A stretch of DNA of 64,000 bases from CAVQGZ01 sp942491665 (GCA_942491665.1 CALOBR010000001.1:124001-188000); one strand, 5' to 3'. Counted from the first letter of the stretch, positions 26,535 to 34,952 are shown. Numbers and translations: made by a program. The notes: a model not told the origin generated them from the sequence alone.

Positions 26535-27244
26535 CCGCCGTGCGCATCGTTCACCTGTACGCCGCGGAGATGAACATCTACGGCGACAACGGCAACGTGC
26601 AGGTGCTGCGCCGGCGTCTCGAGTGGCGCGGCCTGCCCGTCGAGGTCACCCGCGTCGGCGTCGGCGACCCGCTGCCTGCCGATACGCACCTGCTCGTCGG
26701 CGGGGGCGGGCAGGACGCGGGCCAGGCCGTGATCACCGACGACTTGGCCGCGAAGGGCCCCGACCTGCGTGCCCGCGCAGACGACGGCGTCCCGATGCTG
26801 CTGATCTGTGGCATGTACCAGATGGCCGGGCACTACTTCGCGCCGTTCGACGCTCCTCGCCTCGACGGCGTCGGCCTGCTCGACGTGCGCACCGAGGCGG
26901 GCCCAACCCGCCTGATCGGCAACGTCACCTCGACCAGCGACTTCGGCACGCTCGTGGGGTACGAGAACCACAGCGGGCTCACCTACCTTGGGCCCGATGC
27001 GGCTCCGCTCGGGGACACGGCGCTGGGCCAGGGCAACAACGGCACCGACGGAACGGAGGGCGCACGCCGCGACAACGTGATCGGCACCTACCTGCACGGG
27101 CCGTTGCTGGCGAAGTGTCCGACGGTGGCCGACCACCTGCTGACGGCGGCCCTGGCGTCTGCCGGCCTTCCAGACACCCTCGAGCCGCTCGACGACAGCC
27201 TGGCCGAAGAGGCGGCTCGCGTCGCGGCTTCGCGGCCACGCTGA
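26531..27244 (+). CDS. gatD: Lipid II isoglutaminyl synthase, glutaminase subunit GatD
   Basis: Class I (cobyric-acid-synthase-like) glutaminase supplying ammonia to MurT. 237 residues. Catalytic Cys93 lies in LLICGMYQMAG and His189 in TYLHGPLL; the N-terminal YAAEMNIYGDNGN loop, VGGGGQDAGQ and YENHSG are conserved. GTG start overlaps the murT stop. Together they imply amidated (D-isoglutamine) peptidoglycan. It lies away from the mur/fts cluster, as is usual for this pair. Confidence 0.95.
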   Translation: MTAVRIVHLYAAEMNIYGDNGNVQVLRRRLEWRGLPVEVTRVGVGDPLPADTHLLVGGGGQDAGQAVITDDLAAKGPDLRARADDGVPMLLICGMYQMAGHYFAPFDAPRLDGVGLLDVRTEAGPTRLIGNVTSTSDFGTLVGYENHSGLTYLGPDAAPLGDTALGQGNNGTDGTEGARRDNVIGTYLHGPLLAKCPTVADHLLTAALASAGLPDTLEPLDDSLAEEAARVAASRPR

Positions 27245-27269
27245 GCGGGCACACGCCGCGGCCGACTCC

Positions 27270-27275
27270 TAAGGT
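27270..27275 (+). promoter_or_regulatory. -10 element of TIGR03085 gene (TAAGGT), leaderless
   Basis: Ends 7 bases before the ATG. Confidence 0.5.
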
Positions 27276-27282
27276 TGCCCGC

Positions 27283-27906
27283 ATGAGCCTTGCTTCCCGG
27301 GAGCGCACCGCGCTCTGCGACCTGTTCACCGAGGTCGGCCCCGATGCCCCGACGCTGTGCGAGGGGTGGGACACCCGCGACCTCGCCGCGCACCTGCACC
27401 TTCGCGAGACCAGCCCCTTGGCGGTCGGGATCCTCGTCACTCCGCTGGCCGGCGCCATGGAGCGACGCCAGCGGGAGATGGCCAGCGGCGCGTGGGACAC
27501 GCTCGTGAGCCGGGTGCGCCGGCCCCCCTGGTGGTCGCCGTCCTCGATCGCAGCCGTCGACGCGAAGGTCAACGGGGCGGAGTACTTCGTGCACCATGAG
27601 GACGTGCGCCGCGCGCAGCCGGACTGGGAGCCCCGCGCGCTCACCGACTCCGACGAGCGGGCTCTCTGGGCGGTCTTGTCCTCGATGGCGAAGCAGCTCT
27701 ACCGAAAGGCCGCCGTGCCGGTCGTGCTTCGACGCCCTGACGGTGCCGAGCTGATCGCCCAGTCGGGCCACCCTGCCGTCGTCGTCTCCGGACCGGTCAG
27801 CGAGCTCGTGATGCACGCCTACGGCCGCGCCGACCAGGCCCGAGTGACGGTCGAGGGGCCGGACGAGCTCGTAGCGGCGTTCCACGAGACGCCACGAGCC
27901 GTCTGA
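27283..27906 (+). CDS. TIGR03085 family protein (DinB/mycothiol-dependent isomerase fold)
   Basis: 207 residues. Conserved actinobacterial family related to the mycothiol-dependent maleylpyruvate isomerase N-terminal (DinB-like four-helix) fold. Visible: ERTALCDLF, LCEGWDTRDLAAHLHLRE with a likely metal-binding His, NGAEYFVHHEDVRRAQPDW with the second His pair, and VSGPVSELVMHAYGR. Metal binding is expected; the reaction is unknown. ATG with TAAGGT 7 bases upstream. Converges on hisF, with 6 bases between stops. Confidence 0.85.
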   Translation: MSLASRERTALCDLFTEVGPDAPTLCEGWDTRDLAAHLHLRETSPLAVGILVTPLAGAMERRQREMASGAWDTLVSRVRRPPWWSPSSIAAVDAKVNGAEYFVHHEDVRRAQPDWEPRALTDSDERALWAVLSSMAKQLYRKAAVPVVLRRPDGAELIAQSGHPAVVVSGPVSELVMHAYGRADQARVTVEGPDELVAAFHETPRAV

Positions 27907-27912
27907 GGCCGT

Positions 27913-28680
27913 TCATCGCACGGGGTGACCGGCCGCGGCCAGGCTCTGCTTCACCTCGCCGATCCGAAGCTGGCCGAAGTGGAAGACGCTGGCCGCCAGC
28001 ACGGCGTCGCCACCGGCCTCGACTGCCGGGGCGAAGTGCTCCAGCTCCCCGGCACCGCCGCTGGCGATGACCGGCACGCCGACCACGGCCCGCACCGCGG
28101 CGATCAGCTCGGTGTCGAACCCGGCCTTGGTGCCGTCGGCGTCCATCGAGTTCAGCAAGATCTCCCCCGCGCCGAGCTCGCAGGCGCGAGCCGCCCAGGC
28201 CACCGCGTCGATGCCGGTGCCGACGCGTCCGCCGTGCGTGGTCACCTCGAAGCCCGACTCGGTCGGCTCGCCCTGGCACCGGCGGGCGTCGACGGAGAGC
28301 ACCAGCACCTGGTTGCCGAACCTGTCGGCGATCTCGGCGACCACGTCAGGGCGCGCAATGGCGGCCGTGTTCACGCCGACCTTGTCCGCACCCGCGCGCA
28401 GCAGTCGGTCGACGTCGTCGACCGTGCGCACCCCGCCCCCGACCGTCAGGGGGATGAAGACCTGCTCGGCCGTGGCGCGAACGACGTCGTAGGTGGTCTC
28501 CCGGCTGTCGCTGGAAGCCGTGACGTCGAGAAAGACGAGCTCGTCGGCGCCTTCGGCGTCGTAGGCGCGGGCCATCTCGACTGGGTCGCCGGCGTCGCGC
28601 AGGTTGACGAAGTTGACGCCCTTCACCACCCGCCCGGCGTCGACGTCCAGGCAGGGGATCACGCGCACAGCCAACGACAC
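27913..28680 (-). CDS. hisF: Imidazole glycerol phosphate synthase, cyclase subunit
   Basis: With HisH makes IGP and AICAR from PRFAR and glutamine. 255 residues, TIM barrel. Visible: RVIPCLDVDAGRVVKGVNF with catalytic Asp12, LTVGGGVRTVDDV, the second phosphate site, VLSVDARR and LNSMDADGTKAGFD, ASGGAGELEHF. The GTG was chosen because it starts the conserved domain and follows a TACCCT hexamer by 6 bases; the longer open frame upstream has no homology. Separated from the rest of the his genes by two plus-strand genes. Confidence 0.96.
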   Translation of the reverse strand: MSLAVRVIPCLDVDAGRVVKGVNFVNLRDAGDPVEMARAYDAEGADELVFLDVTASSDSRETTYDVVRATAEQVFIPLTVGGGVRTVDDVDRLLRAGADKVGVNTAAIARPDVVAEIADRFGNQVLVLSVDARRCQGEPTESGFEVTTHGGRVGTGIDAVAWAARACELGAGEILLNSMDADGTKAGFDTELIAAVRAVVGVPVIASGGAGELEHFAPAVEAGGDAVLAASVFHFGQLRIGEVKQSLAAAGHPVR

Positions 28681-28686
28681 GGGTCC

Positions 28687-28692
28687 AGGGTA
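28687..28692 (-). promoter_or_regulatory. -10 element of hisF (TACCCT), leaderless
   Basis: Ends 6 bases before the GTG. Confidence 0.5.
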
Positions 28693-28824
28693 GGGCGCTC
28701 GCTGGGCCAGCCGAGGTCCACCCGATCGCGTTCGGGTCGCCGTCGCTCGGTTGCAGCGTCGCCCCCTGCGCCAGCTGCCCCAGCCGGCAGGCGCGGCCCT
28801 CACGGGGCGTGGTTGAGTGCGACC

Positions 28825-29220
28825 GTGACAGATCTCGACACGCTCGGTGACGCCACGTACGTCTCGCTGACCACCATCAAGCGGGATGGAACTCCGGTCA
28901 CGACACCCGTCTGGGTCGCCCGTGATGGCGACCACCTCTACGTGACCACGCCCCGGGAGACAGGCAAGGTCAAGCGGCTGCGGCACACGTCCCGGGTGCT
29001 GCTCGCCCCGTGCGACGTGCGCGGGCAGGTCAAGGGCCCGCACGTGGAGGGGACAGCCCGGCTGATGGACGCCGAGGGCAGCGAGCACGTGCTGCGGCTC
29101 GTGGACGCCAAGTACGGGCTGGTGAGCAAGGTCATGGGCCTTCTGGACGTCAAGGTGCGCAATCGCGGGAAGACGCAGGAGCGCATCGGCATCGAGATCG
29201 CGGTGAGTGACGATGCCTGA
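28825..29220 (+). CDS. PPOX-class F420/FMN-dependent oxidoreductase
   Basis: 131 residues with the split-barrel flavin/deazaflavin fold. Visible: YVSLTTIKRDGTPVTTPVWVARDGDHLYV, GKVKRLRHTSRVLLAPCDVRG and the C-terminal RIGIEIAV. This arrangement is typical of actinobacterial PPOX-class proteins that use F420 or a flavin; the substrate is unknown. GTG start; the 144 bases upstream, shared with divergent hisF, hold only a weak TTGAGT -10. The stop overlaps the RidA gene by 8 bases. Confidence 0.88.
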   Translation: MTDLDTLGDATYVSLTTIKRDGTPVTTPVWVARDGDHLYVTTPRETGKVKRLRHTSRVLLAPCDVRGQVKGPHVEGTARLMDAEGSEHVLRLVDAKYGLVSKVMGLLDVKVRNRGKTQERIGIEIAVSDDA

Positions 29221-29608
29221 CCGGCAGCAGATCTCGTCCGGGTCGCCCTACGAGCAGCCGATCGGCTTCAGCCGGGCCGTGCGCATCGGCGATCGGGTGC
29301 TGGTGTCGGGCACCGGACCGGTGTGGCCGGACGGCGAGTGCGACCCCGACCCACAGACGCAGGCCGCACGGTGCCTCGAGATCGCGGTAGGGGCGCTCAC
29401 GCAGGCAGGGGCCACCGCTGACGACGTGGTGCGCACCCGGATGTACGTGACCGACGCCGCCGACTGGCCGGCGGTCGGCCGCGCTCACGGGCAGGTCTTC
29501 GGCGAGGTGCGCCCCGCGGCCACCATGGTCGTCGTCGCGGGGCTCGTCGACCCGCGTTGGCGGGTCGAGATCGAGATGGAGGCGGTCGTCGCCCCAGTCA
29601 CTGGCTGA
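29213..29608 (+). CDS. RidA/YjgF family protein
   Basis: 131 residues from the ATG that overlaps the preceding stop. RidA-like trimer fold: SGSPYEQPIGFSRAVRIGDRVLVSGTGPV, ARCLEIAVGALTQAGATADDVVRTRMYVTD and the terminal VEIEMEAVV. True RidA enzymes hydrolyse reactive 2-aminoacrylate enamines and carry an Arg in the RTRMYV strand, which is present here. The subfamily may be one of the Rid2-7 groups. Its 3' end overlaps convergent hisA by 11 bases. Confidence 0.88.
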   Translation: MPDRQQISSGSPYEQPIGFSRAVRIGDRVLVSGTGPVWPDGECDPDPQTQAARCLEIAVGALTQAGATADDVVRTRMYVTDAADWPAVGRAHGQVFGEVRPAATMVVVAGLVDPRWRVEIEMEAVVAPVTG

Positions 29609-30320
29609 CGGCAAGAGCCTCGTGGAGAGTGAACTGGCCTGCGTAGAGCGCCTTGCCGACGATCGCCCCTTCGACACCGTGGGGGACGAGCGCCCGCAGG
29701 GCAACCAGGTCGTCGAGCGTCGACACGCCACCGCTGGCGATGACCGGACGGTCGGTCGCCGCACACACCTGGCGCAGCAGGTCGATGTTGGGTCCACGCA
29801 GCGTGCCGTCCTTCGTCACGTCGGTCACCACGTAGCGGGCGCAGCCGTCGGCATCCAGGCGCGCAAGCGTCTCGAACAGGTCGCCACCCTCACGAGTCCA
29901 GCCGCGGGCCGACAGGGTGTGGCCGCGCACGTCGAGGCCGACGGCGACACGCTCGCCGTGCTCGGCTATGGCACGAGCGGTCCACACGGGGTCTTCGATC
30001 GCCGCGGTACCGAGGTTGACCCGAGCGCAGCCCGTGGCCAGGGCAGCGGTCAGCGACGCCTCGTCCCGGATGCCGCCGCTCAGCTCGACCTGCACATCTA
30101 GTCGGCCGATCACGTCGGCGAGCAACTCGGCGTTGGACCCTCGCCCGAACGCGGCATCGAGGTCGACCAGGTGGATCCATTCCGCCCCGGCGCTCTGCCA
30201 AGCCATGGCCGCCTGCAGCGGGTCACCGTAGGACGTCTCTGACCCGGCCTCCCCCTGCACCAGGCGAACGGCCTGCCCGTTCGAGACGTCGACAGCAGGA
30301 AGCAGAACCAGGGGAAGCAC
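29598..30320 (-). CDS. hisA: ProFAR isomerase, probably bifunctional PriA (HisA/TrpF)
   Basis: Amadori rearrangement of ProFAR to PRFAR in histidine synthesis; in actinobacteria the PriA form also isomerises PRA for tryptophan. 240 residues. Catalytic Asp11 (LPAVDV) and Asp167 (VTDVTKDG) are present, and Arg139-Gly-Trp141 in SARGWTREGGDL matches the PriA active-site loop. No trpF is in this trp cluster, which fits dual use. GTG chosen for the conserved LVLLPAVDV start and a TAGGCT hexamer 8 bases upstream. Last gene of the his operon. Confidence 0.95.
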   Translation of the reverse strand: MLPLVLLPAVDVSNGQAVRLVQGEAGSETSYGDPLQAAMAWQSAGAEWIHLVDLDAAFGRGSNAELLADVIGRLDVQVELSGGIRDEASLTAALATGCARVNLGTAAIEDPVWTARAIAEHGERVAVGLDVRGHTLSARGWTREGGDLFETLARLDADGCARYVVTDVTKDGTLRGPNIDLLRQVCAATDRPVIASGGVSTLDDLVALRALVPHGVEGAIVGKALYAGQFTLHEALAVSQ

Positions 30321-30328
30321 GGGGCGAA

Positions 30329-30334
30329 AGCCTA
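30329..30334 (-). promoter_or_regulatory. -10 element of hisA (TAGGCT) that includes the upstream stop codon
   Basis: The TAG stop of the methyltransferase forms the first half of the hexamer; it ends 8 bases before the hisA GTG. Confidence 0.4.
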
Positions 30335-31114
30335 CGTCGCAGCGCTCCCGAGCAGGGCCAGCACCCGCAGCCGCCGGTAGTCGGCCCACCACGACCCGTC
30401 GGAGTACAGGGCCGGTCGCGCGATCTCGACGGCGCGGGCGACAAGCGCCCGCTGCTCGTCCGCGTCGAGGTGCGCCACGGCGCCGCGGCCGAACAGCCGA
30501 AGCCAGCTGGCCAGTCCTTCGGGTCCGGACAAGCGGGTGGGACGGTCGGCCAGCTCGAGCTGGCGTACCTCGAAGCCGGCGTCCTCCAGCACCGCGGCGT
30601 AGGCCGCCGGGCTGGGGTAGTAGCGGTTCCACCGCGGCGGCGACACACCGAGGTCGGCGGCTGCCTGCTCGGCGGCGCCCTGAACCGCTGCGACGTTGCC
30701 GACCCCGCCGAGCTCAGCGGCGAGGCGGCCGCCCGGCACGAGGGCGGCCGCCATCGATGCGGCCACCGCCTCGGCGTCGGGCATCCAGTGCAGGGCGGCG
30801 TTGCTGAACACCGCGTCGAACGGCCGGTCCAGCGGCTGACCGTTGGGCCACGGCTGCTGGGCGTCGTGCACCACGAGTGGCACACCAGGCAGGCGCGCGC
30901 GAAAGGCCTGCGCCATCGCCGCGTCGGAGTCCAGACCCACCACCTGCGCGCCGGAGTCGACCAGACGTGCCGTCAGGTCGCCGGTGCCGCACCCCACGTC
31001 GAGAATTCGCTCACCCGGGCGCGGGTCGAGCCAGCCCAGGATCGTCTCGCCGTAGGCGGCCACGAACGCGAAGTCGCGGTCGTAGGTGCTGCTGTCCCAG
31101 GTGTGCTCGCTCAT
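30332..31114 (-). CDS. Class I SAM-dependent methyltransferase (trans-aconitate methyltransferase-like)
   Basis: 260 residues. SAM motif I ILDVGCGTGDLTARL at about 37-51, acidic end of strand 2 in VVGLDSDAAM, motif II/III FDAVFSNAALHWMPD, then GGRLAAELGG. The HWxxD segment and FxGxxxR-like C-terminus resemble trans-aconitate 2-methyltransferase (Tam) and related small-acid methylases. It is inserted between hisH and hisA, 10 bases from hisH. The acceptor is unknown; no link to histidine chemistry is evident. The longer open frame into hisH is not used. Confidence 0.88.
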   Translation of the reverse strand: MSEHTWDSSTYDRDFAFVAAYGETILGWLDPRPGERILDVGCGTGDLTARLVDSGAQVVGLDSDAAMAQAFRARLPGVPLVVHDAQQPWPNGQPLDRPFDAVFSNAALHWMPDAEAVAASMAAALVPGGRLAAELGGVGNVAAVQGAAEQAAADLGVSPPRWNRYYPSPAAYAAVLEDAGFEVRQLELADRPTRLSGPEGLASWLRLFGRGAVAHLDADEQRALVARAVEIARPALYSDGSWWADYRRLRVLALLGSAAT

Positions 31115-31124
31115 GCCGACTCGC

Positions 31125-31766
31125 TCACGACAGCCGCTCCACCCAGCCGCGCAGCAGGGCCGCGCCGGCGTCGGCGGACTTCTCCGGGTGGAACTGGGTG
31201 GCGACCAAGGGTCCGTTCTCGACGGCAGCGACGAACCGGTCACCGCCGTGCTCGACCCAGGCGACCGTGGGCGGGGTGAACACCTCGTGCTCGGCGGGCA
31301 TGAGCCACGTCCGCACGCCGTAGGAGTGGACGAAGTAGAAGCGCTCCTCGCCGAGGCCGGCGAACAGCGTCGACTCCGATGGGGCGTCGACGGTGTTCCA
31401 CCCCATGTGCGGCAGGGGCTCGGCGTGCAGCTGCTCCACCACCCCGGGCCACTCCCCCAGACCGTCGGTTGCCACGCCGTGCTCGACGCCGGACTCGAAG
31501 AGCACCTGCAGACCCACACAGATGCCCAGCACGGGCCGCCCGCCGGCGAGGCGCCGATCGATGATCTCCGGGCCGCGCACCGCTCGAAGCCCGGCCATGC
31601 AGGCGGCGAAGGCGCCGACCCCTGGCACGACGAGCCCGTCGCAGTCGCTCGCTGCCGCGTAGTCGGCGGTCAGCGTCACGTCGGCGCCGGCGCGCTCGAG
31701 GGCCCGAACCGCGGAGCGGACGTTGCCCGACCCGTAGTCGAGCACCACGACCGAGCGCCGGCTCAT
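31125..31766 (-). CDS. hisH: Imidazole glycerol phosphate synthase, glutaminase subunit
   Basis: Class I glutaminase that feeds ammonia to HisF. 213 residues. Triad: Cys83 in ILGICVGLQVLFE, and His/Glu in ATQFHPEKS. The N-terminal VVVLDYGSGNVRS and oxyanion-strand VVPGVGAF are typical. The ATG overlaps the stop of the upstream 50-codon ORF as ATGA, so its translation is coupled to that small ORF. Confidence 0.96.
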   Translation of the reverse strand: MSRRSVVVLDYGSGNVRSAVRALERAGADVTLTADYAAASDCDGLVVPGVGAFAACMAGLRAVRGPEIIDRRLAGGRPVLGICVGLQVLFESGVEHGVATDGLGEWPGVVEQLHAEPLPHMGWNTVDAPSESTLFAGLGEERFYFVHSYGVRTWLMPAEHEVFTPPTVAWVEHGGDRFVAAVENGPLVATQFHPEKSADAGAALLRGWVERLS

Positions 31767-31915
31767 GCGAAGGGCGCCGTCTGCGTAGCCAGCACGAGCG
31801 CAATCACCATGCCGACCCCGAGCACGAGCTGGATGCCCAGCGGCTTGCCCTGGCGTCGGAACGAGATGAGGCCGCCGAGCAGGATCCCGGCTACCCCGAT
31901 CAGCACCAGACCCAT
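31763..31915 (-). CDS. Small membrane protein in the his operon (50 aa)
   Basis: Unrecognised 50-residue protein starting MGLVLIGVAGILLGG. Two hydrophobic stretches (about 2-16 and 27-42) are separated by a short basic loop, FRRQGKPLG, so a two-pass hairpin is predicted. It begins 4 bases after the hisB stop and its stop overlaps the hisH start, which argues that it is translated. An in-frame ATG 42 bases upstream, inside hisB, is less likely. Function unknown. Confidence 0.7.
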   Translation of the reverse strand: MGLVLIGVAGILLGGLISFRRQGKPLGIQLVLGVGMVIALVLATQTAPFA

Positions 31916-31919
31916 CTCG

Positions 31920-32537
31920 CTACAGCGCACCCTTCGTGGACGGGACGCCACCCTCACGGGGGTCGACGGCGACGGCCGTCCGCAGCGCCCGTCCGAGTGC
32001 CTTGAACTGCGCCTCGACGACGTGGTGCGGGTCGCGTCCGGCCAGCACCCGCACGTGCAGCGCGATGGCGGCGTTGCTGGCCAGAGTCTCGATGACGTGG
32101 CGGGTGAGCGAGCCGATGAACGGCACGCCGGTGCCGGCGCCGATCAGCGCGTACTCCTGCCCGGCCGGCTCGCCGGTGTGCACGCAGTAGGGACGTCCGG
32201 CGAGGTCGACGGCCACCTGCACGAGCGTCTCGTCCAGCGGGACGAGCGCGTCGCCGAACCGGACGATGCCTGCCTTGTCGCCGAGGGCCTGTCGCAGGGC
32301 CTGGCCGAGCACGATGGCGGTGTCTTCGACCACGTGGTGGGCGTCGACGTGCAGGTCGCCCTCGGTGGTGATCGCGAGGTCGATGAGTCCGTGGCGCCCG
32401 ACCTGGCTGAGCATGTGGTCGTAGAACCCGACGCCGGTAGCGACGTCGGTGCGTCCCGTGCCGTCGAGGTCGATCTCGACGAGCACGCTGGACTCCTTGG
32501 TGACGCGCTCGACGCGAGCCGTCCGGGGTGCGCTCAT
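31920..32537 (-). CDS. hisB: Imidazoleglycerol-phosphate dehydratase
   Basis: Dehydrates IGP to imidazole-acetol phosphate; Mn-dependent 24-mer. 205 residues, monofunctional actinobacterial type without the phosphatase domain. Metal-binding HHVVEDTAI and HHVVEAQFKALGRALR are present, together with GVGFYDHMLSQVGRHG. Overlaps hisC by 4 bases (ATGA). The phosphatase (HisN) is not in the window. Confidence 0.97.
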   Translation of the reverse strand: MSAPRTARVERVTKESSVLVEIDLDGTGRTDVATGVGFYDHMLSQVGRHGLIDLAITTEGDLHVDAHHVVEDTAIVLGQALRQALGDKAGIVRFGDALVPLDETLVQVAVDLAGRPYCVHTGEPAGQEYALIGAGTGVPFIGSLTRHVIETLASNAAIALHVRVLAGRDPHHVVEAQFKALGRALRTAVAVDPREGGVPSTKGAL

Positions 32538-33631
32538 GTGCCTGCCTCTCCACGCGTGACCGCCAGGAGCGCATCACGAAACCTGTCCATCTCGTCGTCG
32601 GTGCCCACCGTCACCCGCAACCATTGTGGCGGTCCGACCTCGCGGACGAGAACTCCGTGCTCGAGCAGGCCCGCCCAGACGGCGTGCCGATCGGCGAACG
32701 AGCCGACGAGCACGAAGTTGGCGTCGGAGTCGGGCACCTCGAAACCCTGGGCCCGCAGCCAGGCCACCAGGTCGTCGCGCGAGGCACGCAGCCGGGCCAC
32801 GTCGCGCTGCAAGGCGTCCACGTGTGCCAGGGCGACCCGAGCGACCGCCTGCGTGAGCGCCGACAGGTGGTACGGAAGCCGCACCACCCGCAGCGCGTCG
32901 ACCAGTGTCGGGTCGGCGGTGGCGTACCCGAGCCGCGCCCCGGCGAAGGCGAAGGCCTTGCTCATCGTGCGGGTGACGACCAGGCGCGGACGGCCGTCGA
33001 GCAGCTCGACGGCGCTCGGAGTTCCGCCGCGGCGAAACTCCCCGTACGCCTCGTCCACGACGACGATGGCGTCGCTCGCGTCGTAGACCGCCGCCACGAC
33101 GTCGGGCGGCAGGGCCGTCCCCGTCGGGTTGTTCGGCGAGGCGAGGAACACCACATCGGGGTGCTGCTCGCGCACCTGTGCGGCAGCGTCCGCGGCCGTC
33201 AGCGCGAAGTCGTCACCGCGCCGGCCGGTGGTCCAGCCGGTGAACGTGTCGCGGGCGTACTCCGGGTACATGGAGTACGTCGGAGTGAACGCCATCGCGG
33301 TACGTCCCGGGCCGCCGAAGGCCTGCAGAATCTGCACCATCACCTCGTTCGACCCGTTCGCTGCCCACAGCTGCTCGGTGCGCAGCGTGACGCCGGTGTC
33401 GGCACTCAGGTAGGCCGCGAGGTCGGTCCGCAGCGCGCTCGCCTCGCGGTCGGGGTAGCGGTTGAGGTCGGTGACGGCGTCGGCCACCGCTGCCGCGGCG
33501 TCGCGGGCGACCTCGGGCGGCGGTGGGTACGGGTTCTCGTTGGTGTTGAGCCGGACGGGCACGTCGAGCTGGGGGGCGCCGTAGGGAACCGCTCCGACCA
33601 GCTCGGGCCGCAGCGGCAGGGCCGTGCTCAC
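32534..33631 (-). CDS. hisC: Histidinol-phosphate aminotransferase
   Basis: PLP enzyme moving the amino group from glutamate to imidazole-acetol phosphate. 365 residues. PLP lysine is Lys225 in TMSKAFAFAG; NENPYPPP at the N-terminus, SPNNPTGTALP and VVDEAYGEF are conserved. Starts within the hisD stop (GTGA overlap) and overlaps hisB at its 3' end. Confidence 0.97.
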   Translation of the reverse strand: MSTALPLRPELVGAVPYGAPQLDVPVRLNTNENPYPPPPEVARDAAAAVADAVTDLNRYPDREASALRTDLAAYLSADTGVTLRTEQLWAANGSNEVMVQILQAFGGPGRTAMAFTPTYSMYPEYARDTFTGWTTGRRGDDFALTAADAAAQVREQHPDVVFLASPNNPTGTALPPDVVAAVYDASDAIVVVDEAYGEFRRGGTPSAVELLDGRPRLVVTRTMSKAFAFAGARLGYATADPTLVDALRVVRLPYHLSALTQAVARVALAHVDALQRDVARLRASRDDLVAWLRAQGFEVPDSDANFVLVGSFADRHAVWAGLLEHGVLVREVGPPQWLRVTVGTDDEMDRFRDALLAVTRGEAGT

Positions 33632-34935
33632 CGCCGCGGGTCGAAGCGCAGCGACACCGCCGCGCCGTGGGCGGGCAGGTCTTCGGCCTGGGCCAGCGCG
33701 ACGACGTGCTCGGCGCTGTCGCGCAGCGCCTGCTCGTCGTAGGTCACCACGTGGATGCCGCGCAGGAACGTCTGCACGCTCAGCCCGGAGGAGTGCACCG
33801 CGCAGCCACCGGTCGGCAGCACGTGGTTCGACCCGGCGACGTAGTCACCGAGCGACACCGGCGCCCACGGGCCGACGAAGACCGCCCCCGCGTTGTGCAC
33901 ACGGGCGGCCACCGCGGCGGCGTCGCGGGTCTGGATCTCGAGGTGTTCCGCGGCGTAGGCGTCGACGACGGCCAAGCCCTGGTCGACGTCACGCACGAGC
34001 ACGATCGCGCTCTGCTCACCCGACAGTGCCGCCGTGATGCGCTCGGTGTGCTTGGTGGCGCTCACCTGGGCGGGCAGCTCGGCGAGCACCGTGTCGGCCA
34101 GACGCTCAGACGCGGTGACCAGCACGCTGGCGGCCAGGGGGTCGTGCTCGGCCTGGCTGATCAGGTCGGCGGCGACGTGCACCGGGTCGGCCGTGTCGTC
34201 AGCCAGGATCGCGATCTCGGTGGGTCCAGCCTCGGAGTCGATGCCCACCAGCCCTTCGAGCAGTCGCTTCGCCGCGGTGACGTAGATGTTGCCCGGGCCG
34301 GTCACGAGGTCGACGGCCTCGCACGACGCCGTGCCGTAGGCGAACATGGCGACCGCCTGGGCACCGCCGGTGGCGTACACCTCGTCCACGCCGAGCAAGC
34401 GGCACACCGCGAGGATCGCCGGGTCGGGCCAGCCGTCGTTGTCGCGCTGCGGCGGGGACGTCACGGCCAGCGAGGAGACCCCGGCGGCCTGTGCCGGCAC
34501 CACGTTCATGACCACGCTGGACGGGTACACGGCCAGCCCGCCCGGCACGTAGAGGCCGACCCGCCGCACCGGCACCCAACGCTCGGTGACCGTGCCACCG
34601 GGTATCACCGACGTCGTCACGTCGGTGCGGCGCTGGTCGTCGTGCACGAGGCGCGCACGCGCGATGGAGGTCTCCAACGCGCGCCGGACAGTCGGGTCGA
34701 GAGCGGCCAACGAGTCGTCCAGCACCTGGTCCGGCACGCGCACCGACGCTGGACGCACCTTGTCGAACCGCTCGGCGAGGTCGAGCAGCGCCTCATCCCC
34801 CCGGGTCTGCACGTCGGCACAGATCGGTCGGACGGCGTCGAGCGCGTGCTCGACGTCCATGGCGGCGCGCGGCACGACATGGCGGTAGTCGCGCGGGCTG
34901 CTCGCGTCGGACTGCCGGAGGTCGAGTCGGCGCAT
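33628..34935 (-). CDS. hisD: Histidinol dehydrogenase
   Basis: Zinc enzyme oxidising L-histidinol to histidine in two NAD steps. 435 residues. Conserved: VTERWVPVRRVGLYVPGG, VVPAQAAGV, GVDEVYATGGAQAVA, VTGPGNIYV, SEAGPTEIAI, SQAEHDPLA (Zn ligands) and GSNHVLPTGG. First gene of the his operon. ATG chosen; a GTG directly before it lies 8 bases after a TAGACT hexamer, so a leaderless mRNA could start at GTG-ATG. Confidence 0.97.
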   Translation of the reverse strand: MRRLDLRQSDASSPRDYRHVVPRAAMDVEHALDAVRPICADVQTRGDEALLDLAERFDKVRPASVRVPDQVLDDSLAALDPTVRRALETSIARARLVHDDQRRTDVTTSVIPGGTVTERWVPVRRVGLYVPGGLAVYPSSVVMNVVPAQAAGVSSLAVTSPPQRDNDGWPDPAILAVCRLLGVDEVYATGGAQAVAMFAYGTASCEAVDLVTGPGNIYVTAAKRLLEGLVGIDSEAGPTEIAILADDTADPVHVAADLISQAEHDPLAASVLVTASERLADTVLAELPAQVSATKHTERITAALSGEQSAIVLVRDVDQGLAVVDAYAAEHLEIQTRDAAAVAARVHNAGAVFVGPWAPVSLGDYVAGSNHVLPTGGCAVHSSGLSVQTFLRGIHVVTYDEQALRDSAEHVVALAQAEDLPAHGAAVSLRFDPRR

Positions 34936-34946
34936 CACGTCGGCAG

Positions 34947-34952
34947 AGTCTA
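34947..34952 (-). promoter_or_regulatory. -10 element of the his operon (TAGACT)
   Basis: Ends 8 bases before GTG and 11 before ATG of hisD, back to back with the promoter of the plus-strand LON-domain gene. Confidence 0.5.
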
